Shown here piece by piece: positions 1 through 8,802 of a stretch of DNA of 64,000 bases. The DNA comes from JALYUM01 sp036688685 (lineage in GTDB: Bacteria > Pseudomonadota > Gammaproteobacteria > Burkholderiales > Burkholderiaceae_D): the NCBI RefSeq assembly GCF_036688685.1, contig NZ_JAQQPS010000001.1:1-64000 (forward strand), written 5' to 3'. The position numbers were made by a program, and so were the translations under genes. A model generated the notes under the pieces. It was not told the DNA's origin and did no database searches. It saw only the letters and a program-made list of their open reading frames with translations. The stretch's first letter is position 1. Each line of letters begins with the position of its first letter.

Positions 1-404
1 GTCACGGCCAGAAAACGGTGTCGCCAGCGCATGCTGGTGTTCTTGGCCACGTCGAGCCGGGCCGCTGCCTTGCGTACGGTGCGCGAATCGAGCATGCAAT
101 CGAGGTAATCGAGCCACTTCGATTTGTGGCGCAGGCGCGCCAACGGCGTGCCGGTCAGCGCGTTGAACGTGCGGCCACAGGCCCGGCATTGGTAGCGCTG
201 CATGTCGTTGACCTGGCCGTGGCGATACAGGATCCGGCTCTGGCAACGAGGGCAGCACAATTTGTCCGCAACGGCTGCCTCGACGATGTCGGTAGCGCGG
301 GCCTTGTCAACGGCATTTTTTAGAACCGACAGCAGCTGCGCGCACTGGTGGCGCGATAACTGGGCAATCTGGCTGAGGAAGGTGTCGAACCTGCAAGCGT
401 CCAT
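1..404 (-). CDS. IS1595-family transposase, N-terminal part (cut by window edge)
   Basis: Reading the minus strand from the ATG at 404 gives an uninterrupted frame of about 134 codons that runs off the left edge. It has a zinc-ribbon: a CPRC pair near residue 52 and a CRAC pair about 20 residues later, followed by GRTFNALTGTPLARLRHKSK and a helix-turn-helix-like stretch with RTVRKAAARLDVAKNTSMRW. This N-terminal arrangement (zinc ribbon, then HTH, before a DDE nuclease domain) is typical of IS1595-type transposases. The catalytic domain lies outside the window, so I cannot say whether the element is intact. The inverted terminal repeat should lie somewhere in 405-489, but I could not define it. 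Confidence 0.8.
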   Translation of the reverse strand, partial: MDACRFDTFLSQIAQLSRHQCAQLLSVLKNAVDKARATDIVEAAVADKLCCPRCQSRILYRHGQVNDMQRYQCRACGRTFNALTGTPLARLRHKSKWLDYLDCMLDSRTVRKAAARLDVAKNTSMRWRHRFLAV

Positions 405-489
405 GGCGATTCTCCGGCGATGCGTGGTCGAGGTTGGACCTCAGCCGGAGAAATTCGTTCACTCTTCAATATTTAACGAGTACAGCGCC

Positions 490-530
490 AAAAAATCGGC
501 CCCCTCACGCTCTCTCGCAAGGGGGCCGAT
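490..530 (-). terminator. Rho-independent terminator of the first chemoreceptor gene
   Basis: A perfect 10-bp stem (ATCGGCCCCC at 495-504 with GGGGGCCGAT at 521-530) is followed on the minus strand by a T-run (A-run at 490-495 on the plus strand). It lies 38 bases after the stop of the gene at 568-2175 and has the loop sequence CTCTCTCG, shared with the next chemoreceptor's terminator. Confidence 0.85.
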
Positions 531-567
531 GTGCGCGCAGCCTGCCGCTGCCGCAACAGAAAAAACC

Positions 568-2175
568 TTACATCGTCAACGCCGGCGACTTGCGCGCTGC
601 AAGCTGCGGCCGCGCCTGCGCTGCCTGCCCACCCAGCCTGAACCCGGCGGCCGCCTGCGCCAGGCGCGCCGCCTGCTCCTGCATGCTGGCCGCCGCTGCC
701 GCCGCTTGTTCGACCAGCGCCGCATTTTGCTGCGTCACCTGGTCCATCTGCGCAATCGCTTCGTTGACCTGGTCGATCCCGATGCGCTGTTCCTGGCTGG
801 CGCTGGTAATTTCCGACATCATGTCCGTGACGCGCGCCACGCTGGCCACCACGTCGTCCATTGTGATCCCGGCCTGCTGCACCAGGGCCGTGCCGGCATT
901 TACCTGCGTCATCGAGTCGCCGATCAGGGTCTTGATTTCTTTTGCCGCGCCGGCCGAACGCTGAGCCAGGTTGCGCACCTCCGAGGCGACGACCGCGAAG
1001 CCGCGGCCTTGCTCGCCGGCCCGTGCCGCTTCCACGGCCGCATTCAAGGCCAGGATATTGGTCTGGAAAGCGATGCCGTCGATCACGCCGATGATGTCGA
1101 CGATCTTGCGCGCCGATGTATCGATCGAGCGCATGGTATCGACCACGCGCCCGACGATGGCGCCGCCGCGCATGGCCACTTCCGATGCGGTCACGGCCAG
1201 GGTGTTGGCCTGGTGCGCGTTGTCGGCATTCTGGCGCACGGTGGAGGTCAGTTCTTCCATCGAGGCGGCCGTTTCTTCGAGCGAACTGGCCTGGTGTTCG
1301 GTGCGCGACGACAGGTCCAGGTTGCCCGCAGCAATTTCGCTCGAGGCGGTGGAGATGGCGGTCGTGCCTTGCTGGACTTCCGACACCACGGTCGACAGGG
1401 AACCGTTCATGGCCTGCAGCGCACGCATCAGCTTGCCGACTTCGTCCTGCGGATAGCGATGGAAATCGGTACTCAGGTCGCCGCTGGCCACGGTTTCTGC
1501 AATGCCCACCGCGGCCACCAGCGGCCGCGTGATCGAGCGTGAAATAAGCCAGGCGCAGATTGCGCTGAGGGCGGCGGCCAGGACGCTGAGCACGATCACC
1601 AGGCGTGTGCTCTGCTGGTGCGCCGCGTCGATGCGGATGGCGGTGTCGTCGATCGCCTTGCGCTGCAGGTCGAGCAGTTTGTAGACGGCGCCGCGATAGA
1701 CTTGCGCGGCAGGTTCGAATTTCTCCACGTAGGCCCGTTCGGCGCCGGCATTGTCGCCGGCCTTGCGCACATCCATCACCACGACCTTGGCATCCTGGTA
1801 GACCTTGCGCAGGTCGATGACTTGCTTGAAGAGCGCCTTCTCTTCTTCCGATCTGAGCATGGGCTCGATCTGTTTCAGGGCCTCGCTGGTGCGCGCCACC
1901 GACTCGGCCATCGGTTTGGCGAACAGGCCGGCCAGGGTGGCATCGGACGTACGTGCAATCATCGAGGTGCGCGCCACCGCGGTATCGGTGCGGGTGTTCC
2001 ATTCCGAGACGATGCGTTCCTTCGATAATGGCAGACTCATCATTTCATGGGTCGCCAGCGCATTCGTGCGTGCGCTGTAGAGGGCCGTTCCGGTCGCACA
2101 CAGGCACAGCACGAGCACGATGGCAAAGCCCAGCGCCAGGCGAATGCCGATCCGGGTGTCGCTCAGCAGCTTCAT
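568..2175 (-). CDS. Methyl-accepting chemotaxis protein (Tsr/Tar-like)
   Basis: Transmembrane chemoreceptor of 535 residues that would control CheA at the cell pole. TM1 is at about residues 9-32, a periplasmic four-helix-type ligand domain at about 35-190 and TM2 at about 192-212. HAMP then leads into the long cytoplasmic coiled coil. The signalling tip is unmistakable near residues 366-400 (AFQTNILALNAAVEAARAGE). The start was set at the ATG at 2175, preceded by GGAGAGACG, rather than five codons upstream. No C-terminal CheR/CheB pentapeptide is seen; it ends in Ala-Leu-Thr-Met exactly like its downstream-coordinate neighbour, so the two are tandem paralogues. The ligand is unknown. Confidence 0.95.
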   Translation of the reverse strand: MKLLSDTRIGIRLALGFAIVLVLCLCATGTALYSARTNALATHEMMSLPLSKERIVSEWNTRTDTAVARTSMIARTSDATLAGLFAKPMAESVARTSEALKQIEPMLRSEEEKALFKQVIDLRKVYQDAKVVVMDVRKAGDNAGAERAYVEKFEPAAQVYRGAVYKLLDLQRKAIDDTAIRIDAAHQQSTRLVIVLSVLAAALSAICAWLISRSITRPLVAAVGIAETVASGDLSTDFHRYPQDEVGKLMRALQAMNGSLSTVVSEVQQGTTAISTASSEIAAGNLDLSSRTEHQASSLEETAASMEELTSTVRQNADNAHQANTLAVTASEVAMRGGAIVGRVVDTMRSIDTSARKIVDIIGVIDGIAFQTNILALNAAVEAARAGEQGRGFAVVASEVRNLAQRSAGAAKEIKTLIGDSMTQVNAGTALVQQAGITMDDVVASVARVTDMMSEITSASQEQRIGIDQVNEAIAQMDQVTQQNAALVEQAAAAAASMQEQAARLAQAAAGFRLGGQAAQARPQLAARKSPALTM

Positions 2176-2304
2176 CGTCTCTCCGATCAAAATTCAAAAT
2201 AGATAAATCAAAATAGGCCTTTTTTAGGCCGCTGGCAATTTCGTTCAGAAAATTTGTATCCGTAATGCATCAAACTGGCGACAGCAGCGGTGCATCTTCG
2301 GCAC

Positions 2305-2343
2305 AAAAAAACGGCCACCCTGCGCTCTCTCGCAGGGTGGCCG
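2305..2343 (-). terminator. Rho-independent terminator of the second chemoreceptor gene
   Basis: A perfect 13-bp stem (CGGCCACCCTGCG at 2312-2324 with CGCAGGGTGGCCG at 2331-2343) has the minus-strand T-run encoded by the A-run at 2305-2311. It sits 39 bases after the stop of 2383-3999 and separates the two chemoreceptor transcripts. Confidence 0.9.
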
Positions 2344-2382
2344 ACGCGGTGACGGCATGGCGCCGTACGCAAAAGGAAAATC

Positions 2383-3999
2383 TTACATGGTCAAAGCGGC
2401 GCGCTGGCGCGTGGCCGGGCCGGCGCCAAGGTGCGGGCGTGCCGGCGCGGCCAGCGCGCCCAATCTGAATCCCGCGGCCACTCCTGCCAGCCGCGCCGCC
2501 TGTTCCTGCATGCTGGCCGCCGCCGCTGCCGATTCTTCGACCAGCGCCGCATTTTGCTGGGTCACCTGGTCCATCTGTGCAATGGCCTGGTTGACCTGGT
2601 CGATGCCGATGCGCTGCTCGTTACTGGCGCTGGTAATTTCCGACATCATGTCGGTTACCCGGGCCACGCTCGAGACCACGTCACCCATGGTGGTGCCGGC
2701 CTGCTGCACCAGGGCGGTACCGTTATTTACCTGAGTCATCGAGTCGCCGATCAGGGCCTTGATTTCCTTGGCTGCGCCGGCCGAGCGCTGCGCCAGGTTG
2801 CGCACTTCCGAGGCAACGACCGCGAAGCCGCGTCCCTGTTCACCCGCGCGCGCCGCTTCCACGGCCGCGTTCAGGGCCAGGATATTGGTCTGGAACGCAA
2901 TGCCGTCGATCACGCCGATGATGTCGACAATCTTGCGCGCCGACGCGTCGATCGAACCCATGGTGTCGACCACGCGTCCGACAATGGCGCCGCCGCGTAC
3001 GGCCACTTCCGACGCGGCCTGCGCCAGGCTGTTGGCCTGCGCGGCGTTGTCGGCGTTCTGGCGCACGGTGGAGGTCAGTTCTTCCATCGAGGCAGCGGTT
3101 TGTTCCAGTGCACTGGCTTGCTGCTCGGTGCGACCGGACAGGTCGAGGTTGCCGGCGGCGATCTCAGCGGAGACAGTGGAAATGGCGCTGGTGCCTTCCT
3201 GCACTTCCGACACCACGGTCGACAGCGAACTGTTCATGGATTGCAGGGCGCGCATCAGGTCGCCCACTTCGTCACGTGGATAGCCGGCAAACCGGGTGCC
3301 CAGGTCGCCCGAGGCGACTGTTTCGGCGACCCCCACGGCGGCCGACAGCGGCGCCGTGATCGAGCGGGTGATCAGCCAGGCGCCGAACGTGCCCAGGGCT
3401 GCGGCCAGCACGCTGAGAAGTGCGACCAGTTTGGTGCTGCGCGCATCTGCGGCTGCAATCGCGTGGCCGGTGTCGTCGATGGTCTGACGCTGGATTTGCA
3501 GCAGGCTCAGTACTTTCGATCCGTAGGCTTTGGCGGCCGGGTCGAACCCTTCCGTGTAGGCTTTTTCGGCCGTCGCCGCGTCACCGGCCTTGCGTGCATT
3601 CATCACCTGTACCTTGGCATCCTGGTACTTCTTGCGCAACACCAGAATGCTTTGCAGGGTCTCTTTTTCCTCCGGCGTGCTCAGGAGCACTTCGACCTTC
3701 TTCAGGATCGCAGTGGTGTCGGTCACGCTGTCGGCGATCGGTTTTGCGAACACCGTCGACAGGGTCGCGTCACTGCTGCGCGCGATCAGCGACGTGCGCG
3801 CGATCGCCGAGTAGGTCAGCACGTACCAGTCGGACACCAGCCGTTCCTTGGCCAGCGGCTGCTCCAGCAACTTCTGGGTCGCTTCGGCACTGCTGCGCGA
3901 TGTGTACAGCGCGAACGCGGTGCCGGCCAGCGACAGCACCAAAATGGCTGCGAAACCGATTCCCAGGCGTGAGCCGATGCGTAAATTTTTGAGCGCCAT
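2383..3999 (-). CDS. Methyl-accepting chemotaxis protein (Tsr/Tar-like), tandem paralogue
   Basis: Chemoreceptor of 538 residues with the same architecture as the gene at 568-2175: TM1 near residues 9-32, periplasmic helical domain, TM2 near 190-212, HAMP, and a methyl-accepting coiled coil with the tip AFQTNILALNAAVEAARAGE. The cytoplasmic halves of the two proteins are nearly identical, whereas the periplasmic domains are clearly diverged. That is the usual pattern when signalling domains are homogenised and sensors diversify. The start at 3999 is preceded by GGGGACAAGGC and gives the canonical MALKNLRIGSRLGIGF beginning; the frame is open for 40 further codons upstream, but that extension has no chemoreceptor character. 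Confidence 0.95.
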   Translation of the reverse strand: MALKNLRIGSRLGIGFAAILVLSLAGTAFALYTSRSSAEATQKLLEQPLAKERLVSDWYVLTYSAIARTSLIARSSDATLSTVFAKPIADSVTDTTAILKKVEVLLSTPEEKETLQSILVLRKKYQDAKVQVMNARKAGDAATAEKAYTEGFDPAAKAYGSKVLSLLQIQRQTIDDTGHAIAAADARSTKLVALLSVLAAALGTFGAWLITRSITAPLSAAVGVAETVASGDLGTRFAGYPRDEVGDLMRALQSMNSSLSTVVSEVQEGTSAISTVSAEIAAGNLDLSGRTEQQASALEQTAASMEELTSTVRQNADNAAQANSLAQAASEVAVRGGAIVGRVVDTMGSIDASARKIVDIIGVIDGIAFQTNILALNAAVEAARAGEQGRGFAVVASEVRNLAQRSAGAAKEIKALIGDSMTQVNNGTALVQQAGTTMGDVVSSVARVTDMMSEITSASNEQRIGIDQVNQAIAQMDQVTQQNAALVEESAAAAASMQEQAARLAGVAAGFRLGALAAPARPHLGAGPATRQRAALTM

Positions 4000-4126
4000 G
4001 CCTTGTCCCCGTCCATACAATAAAGTTCCGTCAGGAAAGTATGGACCCCTTGAAGCCGAAAGGAAATGGCGAATGAACCACGTGTTGTAATCTCGCACGC
4101 TGTCAAAAAACCATGTCATACGGGCG

Positions 4127-4162
4127 TAAAAAAGCCGGCCCCCATGTTGGCGGGACCGGCTT
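4127..4162 (-). terminator. Rho-independent terminator of the efflux operon
   Basis: The hairpin pairs AAGCCGG(C)CCC with GGGACCGGCTT, and the T-run on the minus strand is encoded by the A-run at 4128-4133. It starts 18 bases beyond the stop codon of the outer-membrane channel gene, the last gene of the operon. Confidence 0.8.
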
Positions 4163-4179
4163 CCGGTGCGGCTGATTGC

Positions 4180-5628
4180 TTACTGGCGGCTTGGATTGGT
4201 CGTCGTGGCGGCATTCGCGGCCGTGGTGGCGGTGGCCGGCACGGTCCAGCCGCCGCCCAGGACGCGGTACAAGGTGACCTGATTTTGCAGGCGCAGCAAG
4301 TTCGCTTCGACCGAGGCGCGCTGCGCGTCGAACAGCGAGCGCTGGGCGTCGAGCAAATCGAGATAGCTGGCCGCGCCATTCCGGTAGCGCAGGTCGGACA
4401 GGCCGAAGCGGTCCGATTCCGACCTGGCCACGGCGGTCTGGGCGCGCAGCTGTTCGGTGTAGGTCGACTGGCCGGCGAGTGCATCGGCCACTTCGCGGAA
4501 CGCGGTCTGGATGCTCTTCTCATACTGGGCCACGGCAATCTCACGCCCGGCTTTGGCGCTGTCCAGGTTGGCCTTGTTACGGCCATAGTCGAAGATCGGC
4601 AGGAAGATCCGCGGCGCGAACGTGAAGCCGAACGAGCCGCCCTTGAACAGGCCGTTCAGTTCCGTGCTGGCGCTGCCGCCCGAGCCGGTCAGCGAAATGT
4701 TCGGGAAGAAATTGGCGCGGGCTGCGCCGATATTCGCGTTGGCGGCAATCAGCTGTTGCTCGGCCGAGCGCACATCCGGACGCACGGCCAGCAGGTCCGA
4801 TGGCAGACCGGGCGGCAGTTCGGCCAGCCTGGTTTCGGCCAGCGGCACGCCTTGTGGCAGGGTGTCCGGAATCGGGCCGCCCACCAGCAAGGTCAGGGCG
4901 TTGGCGTCCTGGGCACGCTGGCGCAGTTGCTGGGCCAGCACGACACGCGCCTGTTCTACCAGCGACAGGCTCTGGTCCAGGTCCAGCTTGGAAACGATGC
5001 CGTTGTCGTACTTCAGCTGCGTCAAACCTTGCGAATCTTCGCGCGTTTTGAGCGTCTGGCGGGTCAGCGCCAGCAGCTCTTCATCGGCCTGGTAGGCCAA
5101 ATACGTAACGGCAACCTGCGCAATCAGACTGATCTGCGTGGTCTTGCGCGCTTCCTCGGTGGCAAAGAACTGCGCCTGGGCTGCGTTCGACAGCGAGCGC
5201 ACGCGACCGAAGAAATCCAGCTCGAACGAACTGATCTGCACGCCCGCCTGGTAGGCATCCGCACCCGGCTGGACCTGGCCGGTGGCGCCGACGCCCACCG
5301 TCGGCAGCAAATCGGCGCGACGGATGCGGTAGGTCGCACGGGCCTGCTCGATGTTCAGGACCGCCACGCGCAAGTCGCGGTTGTTTTCCAGCGCCAGTGC
5401 AATGAGTTGTTGCAGGCGCTGGTCGGCAAAGAAACGCTGCCAGGCGATGCTGGACGCCGCTTCGTTGGTGGCGGCGCTGACCGGCGCCGCGCCGTCCGGC
5501 GTCGGCGCTACCGGAAAGCCGGCGGCGACAGGGGCGGCCGGACGCTCGTACTTCGGCGCCAGCGACATGCAACCGGTCAAAACCATGGCCAGAGCCAGTG
5601 GTGTCACAATCTTCTTGATGTTTTTCAT
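4180..5628 (-). CDS. RND efflux outer-membrane channel lipoprotein (OprM/NodT family)
   Basis: Outer-membrane factor of 482 residues that forms the TolC-like exit duct of a tripartite drug pump. The signal peptide ends in a lipobox (VLTGC, acylated Cys near residue 20), followed by the family start SLAPKYERP. Two repeated outer-membrane-efflux domains cover about residues 60-260 and 270-470, with the recognisable TYRIRRADLLPTVG and ARANFFPNISLTGSGG segments of each repeat. The length is normal. Its ATG directly abuts the pump stop codon (TAA at 5629-5631), so the two are translationally linked. It is the last gene of the adaptor-pump-channel operon. Confidence 0.95.
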   Translation of the reverse strand: MKNIKKIVTPLALAMVLTGCMSLAPKYERPAAPVAAGFPVAPTPDGAAPVSAATNEAASSIAWQRFFADQRLQQLIALALENNRDLRVAVLNIEQARATYRIRRADLLPTVGVGATGQVQPGADAYQAGVQISSFELDFFGRVRSLSNAAQAQFFATEEARKTTQISLIAQVAVTYLAYQADEELLALTRQTLKTREDSQGLTQLKYDNGIVSKLDLDQSLSLVEQARVVLAQQLRQRAQDANALTLLVGGPIPDTLPQGVPLAETRLAELPPGLPSDLLAVRPDVRSAEQQLIAANANIGAARANFFPNISLTGSGGSASTELNGLFKGGSFGFTFAPRIFLPIFDYGRNKANLDSAKAGREIAVAQYEKSIQTAFREVADALAGQSTYTEQLRAQTAVARSESDRFGLSDLRYRNGAASYLDLLDAQRSLFDAQRASVEANLLRLQNQVTLYRVLGGGWTVPATATTAANAATTTNPSRQ

Positions 5629-8600
5629 TTAAATCTTTTCCTCTTGCGGGGCTGGATGTGCGATCTGCGCGTCATGCTTGTGCTCTGCGTCTTTGCTGCC
5701 GAATACTTTGCGAACGACCACGTAGAACACAGGGATGAAGATTACACCGAGTGCGGTGGCCGTGATCATGCCGCCCATCACGCCGGTGCCGATGGCACGC
5801 TGGCTGGCCGCGCCGGCGCCGCCGGCAATCACCAGTGGCAGCACGCCCAGGATGAATGCCAGTGAGGTCATCAAAATTGGGCGGAAGCGCAAATGGCAGG
5901 CTTTGATGGCCGCATCGACTGCCGAGTACCCTTGTTCCTGGAGCTCCTTGGCGAACTCGATGATCAGCACGGCATTCTTGGCGCCCAGGCCGATGATGGT
6001 AATCAGGCCGACTTTAAAGTAAATGTCGTTCGGGAAGCCGCGCAGCGATGCTGCCGCCAGTGCGCCCAGCACGCCGAGCGGCACCACCAGCAGCACCGAC
6101 ACCGGAATCGACCAGCTCTCGTACAGCGCGGCGAGCGACAGGAACACTGCCAGCAGCGAGAAGCCGAGCAGGATGAACACGGTCGAGCCCGACAGTTTTT
6201 CTTCGCGCGACTGGCCGGTCCATTCGAAGCCGAAACCGGCCGGCAGTTTGGCCGCCAGCATTTCCATTTCGGCCAGTGCATCGCCGGACGAACGGCCCGG
6301 CGCGGCGTCGCCGGTCAGGTTCATGGCCGGGTAGCCGTTGTAGCGCGTGGTCTGCATCGGGCCGGTCACCCAGCGTGTTTTGGCAAACGCCGACAGCGGT
6401 ACCGGATTGCCCTGGTTGTTCATGGCGTTCAGGCGCAGCAAGTCGTCCGGCTGCATGCGGGCATTCGCATCGGCCTGCACGATCACGCGCTGCAGGCGGC
6501 CGCCGTTCGGGAAGTCATTGACGTAGCTTGAGCCGAGCGAGGTCGAAATGGCCGTGTTGATGGCGTTGAACGTCACGCCCAGGGCTTGCGCCTTGTCGCG
6601 GTCGATGTCGAGCTGCACCTGCGGCGCATCTTCCAGGCCTTCCGGACGCATGCCGGTCAGCACCTTGCTTTGCGAGGCCATGCCGAGCAGCTGGTTGCGG
6701 GCGGCCAGCAGGGCGTCGTGGCCTTTACCGCTGCGGTCCTGCAGGCGGAACGAGAAGCCGGTACCGCGGCCCAGCTCCGGAATCGGCGGCGGCGACAGCG
6801 CGAAGATGAAGGCATCGCGCAAGCCCATCAGCTTGCCGGTGATGCGGCCGGCCAGGTCGGTGGCGCTGTGGCCGGCGCCCTTGCGCTCGTCCCAGTCTTT
6901 CAGCGGGATGAAGGCGAGGCCCATGTTCTGACCCTGACCCGAAAACGAGAAGCCGGTGATGGCGACCAGGTCGGCCACTTCAGGCTGTTTCAGGATGAAG
7001 GCTTCGGCCTGTTTCAGGATGGCGTCGGTGCGGGCGGCAGTCGCGCCTGGCGGCAACTGGATATTGGCGATGATGTAACCCTGGTCTTCGTTCGGCACGA
7101 ACGAGTTCGGCAAGCGGGTGAACATCAGGCCGACCATGCCGAGCACGAGGACGAACGCGATCAGCGCGCGGCCGGTATGGCGCAGCGTCTTGCCGACAAA
7201 ACCTTCGTAGCGCGTGGCGGTTTTCGAAAAGCCGCGGTTGAACCAGCCGAAGAAACCGCCCTTGGCGTGGTGCGAACCTTTTTCCACCGGTTTCAGGAAG
7301 TGCGCGCACAGGGCCGGCGTGAGCGACAGGGCCATGAAGGCCGAGAAGAAGATCGACGACACCATGACGGCCGAGAACTGGCGGTAAATATTGCCGACCG
7401 AGCCGGCGAAGAAGGCCAGCGGCACGAACACCGACATCAGCACCACGGTCACGCCGATGATCGCGCCAGAAATCTGGCCCATCGCTTTGCGGGTCGCTTC
7501 CAGCGGCGGCAAGCCTTCTTCGGACATGATGCGCTCGACGTTTTCCACCACCACGATCGCATCATCGACGACGATACCGATCACCAGCACCATGCCGAAC
7601 ATGGTCAGCACATTGATCGAGAAGCCCAGCGCCAGCAGCGTGGCCAGCGAACCGAGCAGGGCGATCGGCACGACGATGGTCGGGATGATGGTGTAGCGGA
7701 AGTTTTGCAGGAAGATGTACATCACGATGAACACCAGGATGATCGCTTCGATCAGCGTTTCCACCACTTGCTTGATGGAGATCGAGACGAACTTCGAGCT
7801 GTCGAACGGGATCGTGTACTTCATACCAGCCGGGAAGTATTTCGACAATTCCTGCATGCGTTCCTTGACCAGCCTGGCCGATTCGAGCGCGTTGCCGGAC
7901 GGGGCCAGCTGCAGCCCGATACCGGTCGATGGCTTGCCGTTCAGGCGCGCCGAGGTGGCGTAGCTCTGGCCGCCCAGTTCGATGCGGGCGACGTCTTTCA
8001 GGCGCACGGTCGAGCCGTCAGAATTGGCGCGCAGCACGATGTTGCCGAACTGTTCGACCGTGCTCAGCTGGCCGGTAACAACCACGGTGGCGGTAATTTC
8101 CTGGCCGGCGGCCAGCGGCAGGTCGCCGATGGTGCCGGAGGCGACCTGGGCATTCTGTTGCGAGATCGCCGTGTTGACGTCGGCCGGCGACAGGCGCAAA
8201 CCGACCAGCTTGGCCGGGTCGATCCAGATGCGCATGGCTTTCTCGGTACCGAACAGCTGGGCGGTACCGATACCCTTGATACGTTGCAGTTCCGGCAGCA
8301 CGGTGCGCGAGGCGTAGTCGCCCAACGCGATCGGGTCCCACTTCGGATCGGTCGACGACAAAATCGTGAACAGCAGGAAGTTGGCGCGCGATTTGTCCAC
8401 GCGCACGCCTTGCTGGACCACGGCTGACGGCAGGCGCGGGGTGGCGCGCGACAGGCGGTTCTGCACGTCCACCTGGGCCAGATCGGCATTCGTATTGGTG
8501 TCGTAGGACAGGGTGATCGTGCCGGTGCCGTTGGCCTGGCTGGTCGATTCCATGTAGATCAGGCCGGGCGAGCCGTTCATTTCACGTTCGATGACGGAAA

Positions 8601-8784
8601 TGACCGAGTCTTCCAGGGTCTGGGCCGATGCGCCCGGGTAGGCGGCGGTGACGATGATCGACGGTGGCGCCACCGTCGGGTATTGGGCGATCGGCAGCTG
8701 GGTGATGGCGACCGCGCCCATCACCATGATGAACAGCGCGATCACCCATGCAAAAACTGGGCGGTCAATGAAGAAACGTGCCAT
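5629..8784 (-). CDS. RND multidrug efflux pump, inner-membrane permease (AcrB/MexB, HAE1 family)
   Basis: Proton-driven trimeric efflux pump of 1051 residues. It begins MARFFIDRPVFAWVIALFIM, the classic HAE1 start. Twelve transmembrane segments and two large periplasmic loops are apparent. The TM4 proton-relay pair is present in GIVVDDAIVVVENVER, and the TM10 region GLGAKNAVLIIEFAKEL carries the matching lysine. These are the hallmarks of hydrophobe/amphiphile pumps rather than heavy-metal pumps. It lies 18 bases behind the adaptor gene and abuts the channel gene, giving a complete tripartite set. Substrates cannot be read from sequence; AcrB-like drugs, dyes and detergents are likely. Confidence 0.97.
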   Translation of the reverse strand: MARFFIDRPVFAWVIALFIMVMGAVAITQLPIAQYPTVAPPSIIVTAAYPGASAQTLEDSVISVIEREMNGSPGLIYMESTSQANGTGTITLSYDTNTNADLAQVDVQNRLSRATPRLPSAVVQQGVRVDKSRANFLLFTILSSTDPKWDPIALGDYASRTVLPELQRIKGIGTAQLFGTEKAMRIWIDPAKLVGLRLSPADVNTAISQQNAQVASGTIGDLPLAAGQEITATVVVTGQLSTVEQFGNIVLRANSDGSTVRLKDVARIELGGQSYATSARLNGKPSTGIGLQLAPSGNALESARLVKERMQELSKYFPAGMKYTIPFDSSKFVSISIKQVVETLIEAIILVFIVMYIFLQNFRYTIIPTIVVPIALLGSLATLLALGFSINVLTMFGMVLVIGIVVDDAIVVVENVERIMSEEGLPPLEATRKAMGQISGAIIGVTVVLMSVFVPLAFFAGSVGNIYRQFSAVMVSSIFFSAFMALSLTPALCAHFLKPVEKGSHHAKGGFFGWFNRGFSKTATRYEGFVGKTLRHTGRALIAFVLVLGMVGLMFTRLPNSFVPNEDQGYIIANIQLPPGATAARTDAILKQAEAFILKQPEVADLVAITGFSFSGQGQNMGLAFIPLKDWDERKGAGHSATDLAGRITGKLMGLRDAFIFALSPPPIPELGRGTGFSFRLQDRSGKGHDALLAARNQLLGMASQSKVLTGMRPEGLEDAPQVQLDIDRDKAQALGVTFNAINTAISTSLGSSYVNDFPNGGRLQRVIVQADANARMQPDDLLRLNAMNNQGNPVPLSAFAKTRWVTGPMQTTRYNGYPAMNLTGDAAPGRSSGDALAEMEMLAAKLPAGFGFEWTGQSREEKLSGSTVFILLGFSLLAVFLSLAALYESWSIPVSVLLVVPLGVLGALAAASLRGFPNDIYFKVGLITIIGLGAKNAVLIIEFAKELQEQGYSAVDAAIKACHLRFRPILMTSLAFILGVLPLVIAGGAGAASQRAIGTGVMGGMITATALGVIFIPVFYVVVRKVFGSKDAEHKHDAQIAHPAPQEEKI

Positions 8785-8802
8785 GTATGAATCCTGGTGG
8801 TG

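Noticed and set aside
202..2002. Long open frames antisense to the first chemoreceptor and in its other frames
   Set aside because: They are Arg/His/Gly-rich shadows caused by the GC-rich third positions of a well-supported chemoreceptor gene and contain no recognisable domain.
6586..8427. 613-codon open frame on the plus strand opposite the RND pump
   Set aside because: Its His/Arg/Gln-rich composition is typical of antisense frames; the opposite frame is an unambiguous HAE1 pump.
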